Assembly (NCBI GenBank): GCA_036405195.1
Contig: DASWYB010000085.1
Coordinates: 1-6,147, forward strand
Length of the DNA stretch: 6,147 nt
From: DASWYB01 sp036405195
GTDB taxonomy: Bacteria; Patescibacteriota; UBA1384; 2-12-FULL-50-11; DASWYB01
Direction of reading: 5' to 3'
Every line of letters begins with the position of its first letter. The first letter of the stretch is position 1. The notes below the pieces were generated by a model, which was given only the letters and a program-made list of their open reading frames with translations, made no database searches and was not told the origin of the DNA. A program made the position numbers and the translations under genes. Of the stretch, positions 5,688-6,147 are shown one piece after another.

Positions 5688-6026
5688 CTAACTCCCGTGA
5701 GTACAGGAGTATGCTGGATGGCTATCGAGAGGGATGAGGTATGTACGAGCGAACGCCGTGGCCTGCTCAGGCCGGCCAAAGTCATGCTCACCATACGCCT
5801 CGTAGCCGCAGATGATGCCGAACTCCGGCTTGATTAGGCACTCACTGCCTTCCGGGTAATCCTCGGCGTAGAGGCATGAGCACAGTCTCCACTTTGTCCG
5901 GTCGAAGTAGAGCCGGACGTTCCCACCTATCACGAGAATCCATACACCTTGGGTCACCGTCCGTCGGTACGTTATGTGTTTAATGTGCCTTCGGTTACAC
6001 CACTGAATCAAATGTCCCCGATTCAT
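5688..6026 (-). CDS. Unknown Cys/His-rich protein, 112 residues, first gene of the - strand operon
   Basis: I do not recognise this protein. No signal peptide or membrane helix is evident. It starts with a very basic stretch rich in His and Arg (HLIQWCNRRHIKHITYRR, residues 5-22). A probable beta-strand core follows (GVWILVIGGNVRLYF, 27-41), then a Cys-containing middle part with C49, C51, C63 and C73, and a conserved-looking GRPEQATAFARTY (84-96). The six Cys (10, 49, 51, 63, 73, 108) and several His could bind a metal, but no standard zinc-finger spacing is seen. Two AAGGAG copies precede the ATG: the distal one (6036-6041) is 9 nt away, and the proximal one (6027-6032) abuts it. A good promoter lies just upstream. 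Codon use is mixed but richer in C-ending codons than the helicase. Coding status is likely; function is unknown. Confidence 0.68.
   Translation of the reverse strand: MNRGHLIQWCNRRHIKHITYRRTVTQGVWILVIGGNVRLYFDRTKWRLCSCLYAEDYPEGSECLIKPEFGIICGYEAYGEHDFGRPEQATAFARTYLIPLDSHPAYSCTHGS
5896..5918. repeat. 6-bp inverted repeat inside the 112-residue gene
   Basis: GTCCGG (5896-5901) and CCGGAC (5913-5918) are perfect arms with an 11-nt loop. It resembles the stems in the 96-residue gene but is shorter and isolated. Confidence 0.35.
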
Positions 6027-6058
6027 CTCCTTGTACTCCTTTGAAGCGCATATTGTAA

Positions 6059-6087
6059 ACTATACTATATTTCTTGCCTTACGACAA
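6059..6087 (-). promoter_or_regulatory. Sigma70-type promoter of the two-gene - strand operon
   Basis: On the - strand, TTGTCG (6087-6082) and TATAGT (6064-6059) are spaced by 17 nt, matching consensus at 4 of 6 and 5 of 6 positions. Transcription should begin near 6052, about 25 nt before the ATG at 6026, with both AAGGAG copies in the leader. The spacing matches the other - strand promoter. Confidence 0.72.
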
Positions 6088-6147
6088 TTATTTTCTCTGT
6101 GGATGCATCTTCAGAGGATGGTTGAGAGAACACTTCTATATAAAAAC

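Noticed and set aside
3..6026. Recoded UGA (Gly or Trp), as in some candidate phyla, suggested by all six stops being TAA or TAG
   Set aside because: No in-frame TGA occurs in the long helicase or Nramp genes. Six genes are too few for the absence of TGA stops to mean anything.
6103..6147. Possible start of a + strand gene (ATG at 6103 or 6118) running off the window end
   Set aside because: Only 10-15 codons are visible, with no suitably spaced Shine-Dalgarno or clear promoter. The imperfect palindrome around GATGCATC at 6102-6109 is too short to interpret.
1..6147. CRISPR array, tRNA, rRNA or insertion sequence
   Set aside because: No regularly spaced direct repeats, tRNA-like T-loop/CCA patterns, rRNA motifs, transposase reading frames or matching terminal inverted repeats were seen.

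Overview
The window is bacterial DNA with six protein-coding genes. Three are on the + strand in the left four-fifths and three small ones are on the - strand at the right. All six read cleanly in the standard code with conventional Shine-Dalgarno sequences and sigma70-type promoters. All six stops are TAA or TAG, and no long gene contains in-frame TGA. The helicase-nuclease fusion, the divergent Nramp protein and the small unassigned membrane proteins resemble what I remember from Patescibacteria (CPR) draft genomes. That assignment is a guess from memory and cannot be checked here.

Left to right on the + strand: (1) a UvrD/Rep-type superfamily 1 helicase fused to a C-terminal RecB-type PD-(D/E)XK nuclease, missing only its first residues (3-3005); (2) an Nramp-fold metal transporter whose two metal-site motifs are both non-canonical (3068-4420); (3) a 137-residue membrane protein of unknown function (4501-4914) with a plausible promoter of its own. 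A strong, probably bidirectional, terminator at 4942-4979 closes this side.

On the - strand, reading right to left: a promoter at 6059-6087 drives a two-gene operon. It encodes a 112-residue Cys/His-rich unknown protein (6026-5688) and, 5 nt later, an 82-residue three-helix membrane protein (5682-5434). The operon ends at a terminator at 5361-5411. Its T-tract ends just before a near-consensus promoter (5319-5347) for a separate unit encoding a 96-residue unknown protein (5289-4999), which runs into the shared terminator.

The right-hand 1.2 kb differs in character from the left. By eye it is richer in G+C and in C-ending codons, and its genes are small and unassigned. The 96-residue unit is packed with perfect inverted repeats. 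It may be an acquired accessory segment. The helicase and transporter show no functional link beyond being adjacent. I cannot name a known system for the - strand genes. The densely structured 96-residue unit and the two-gene operon are the most interesting parts.
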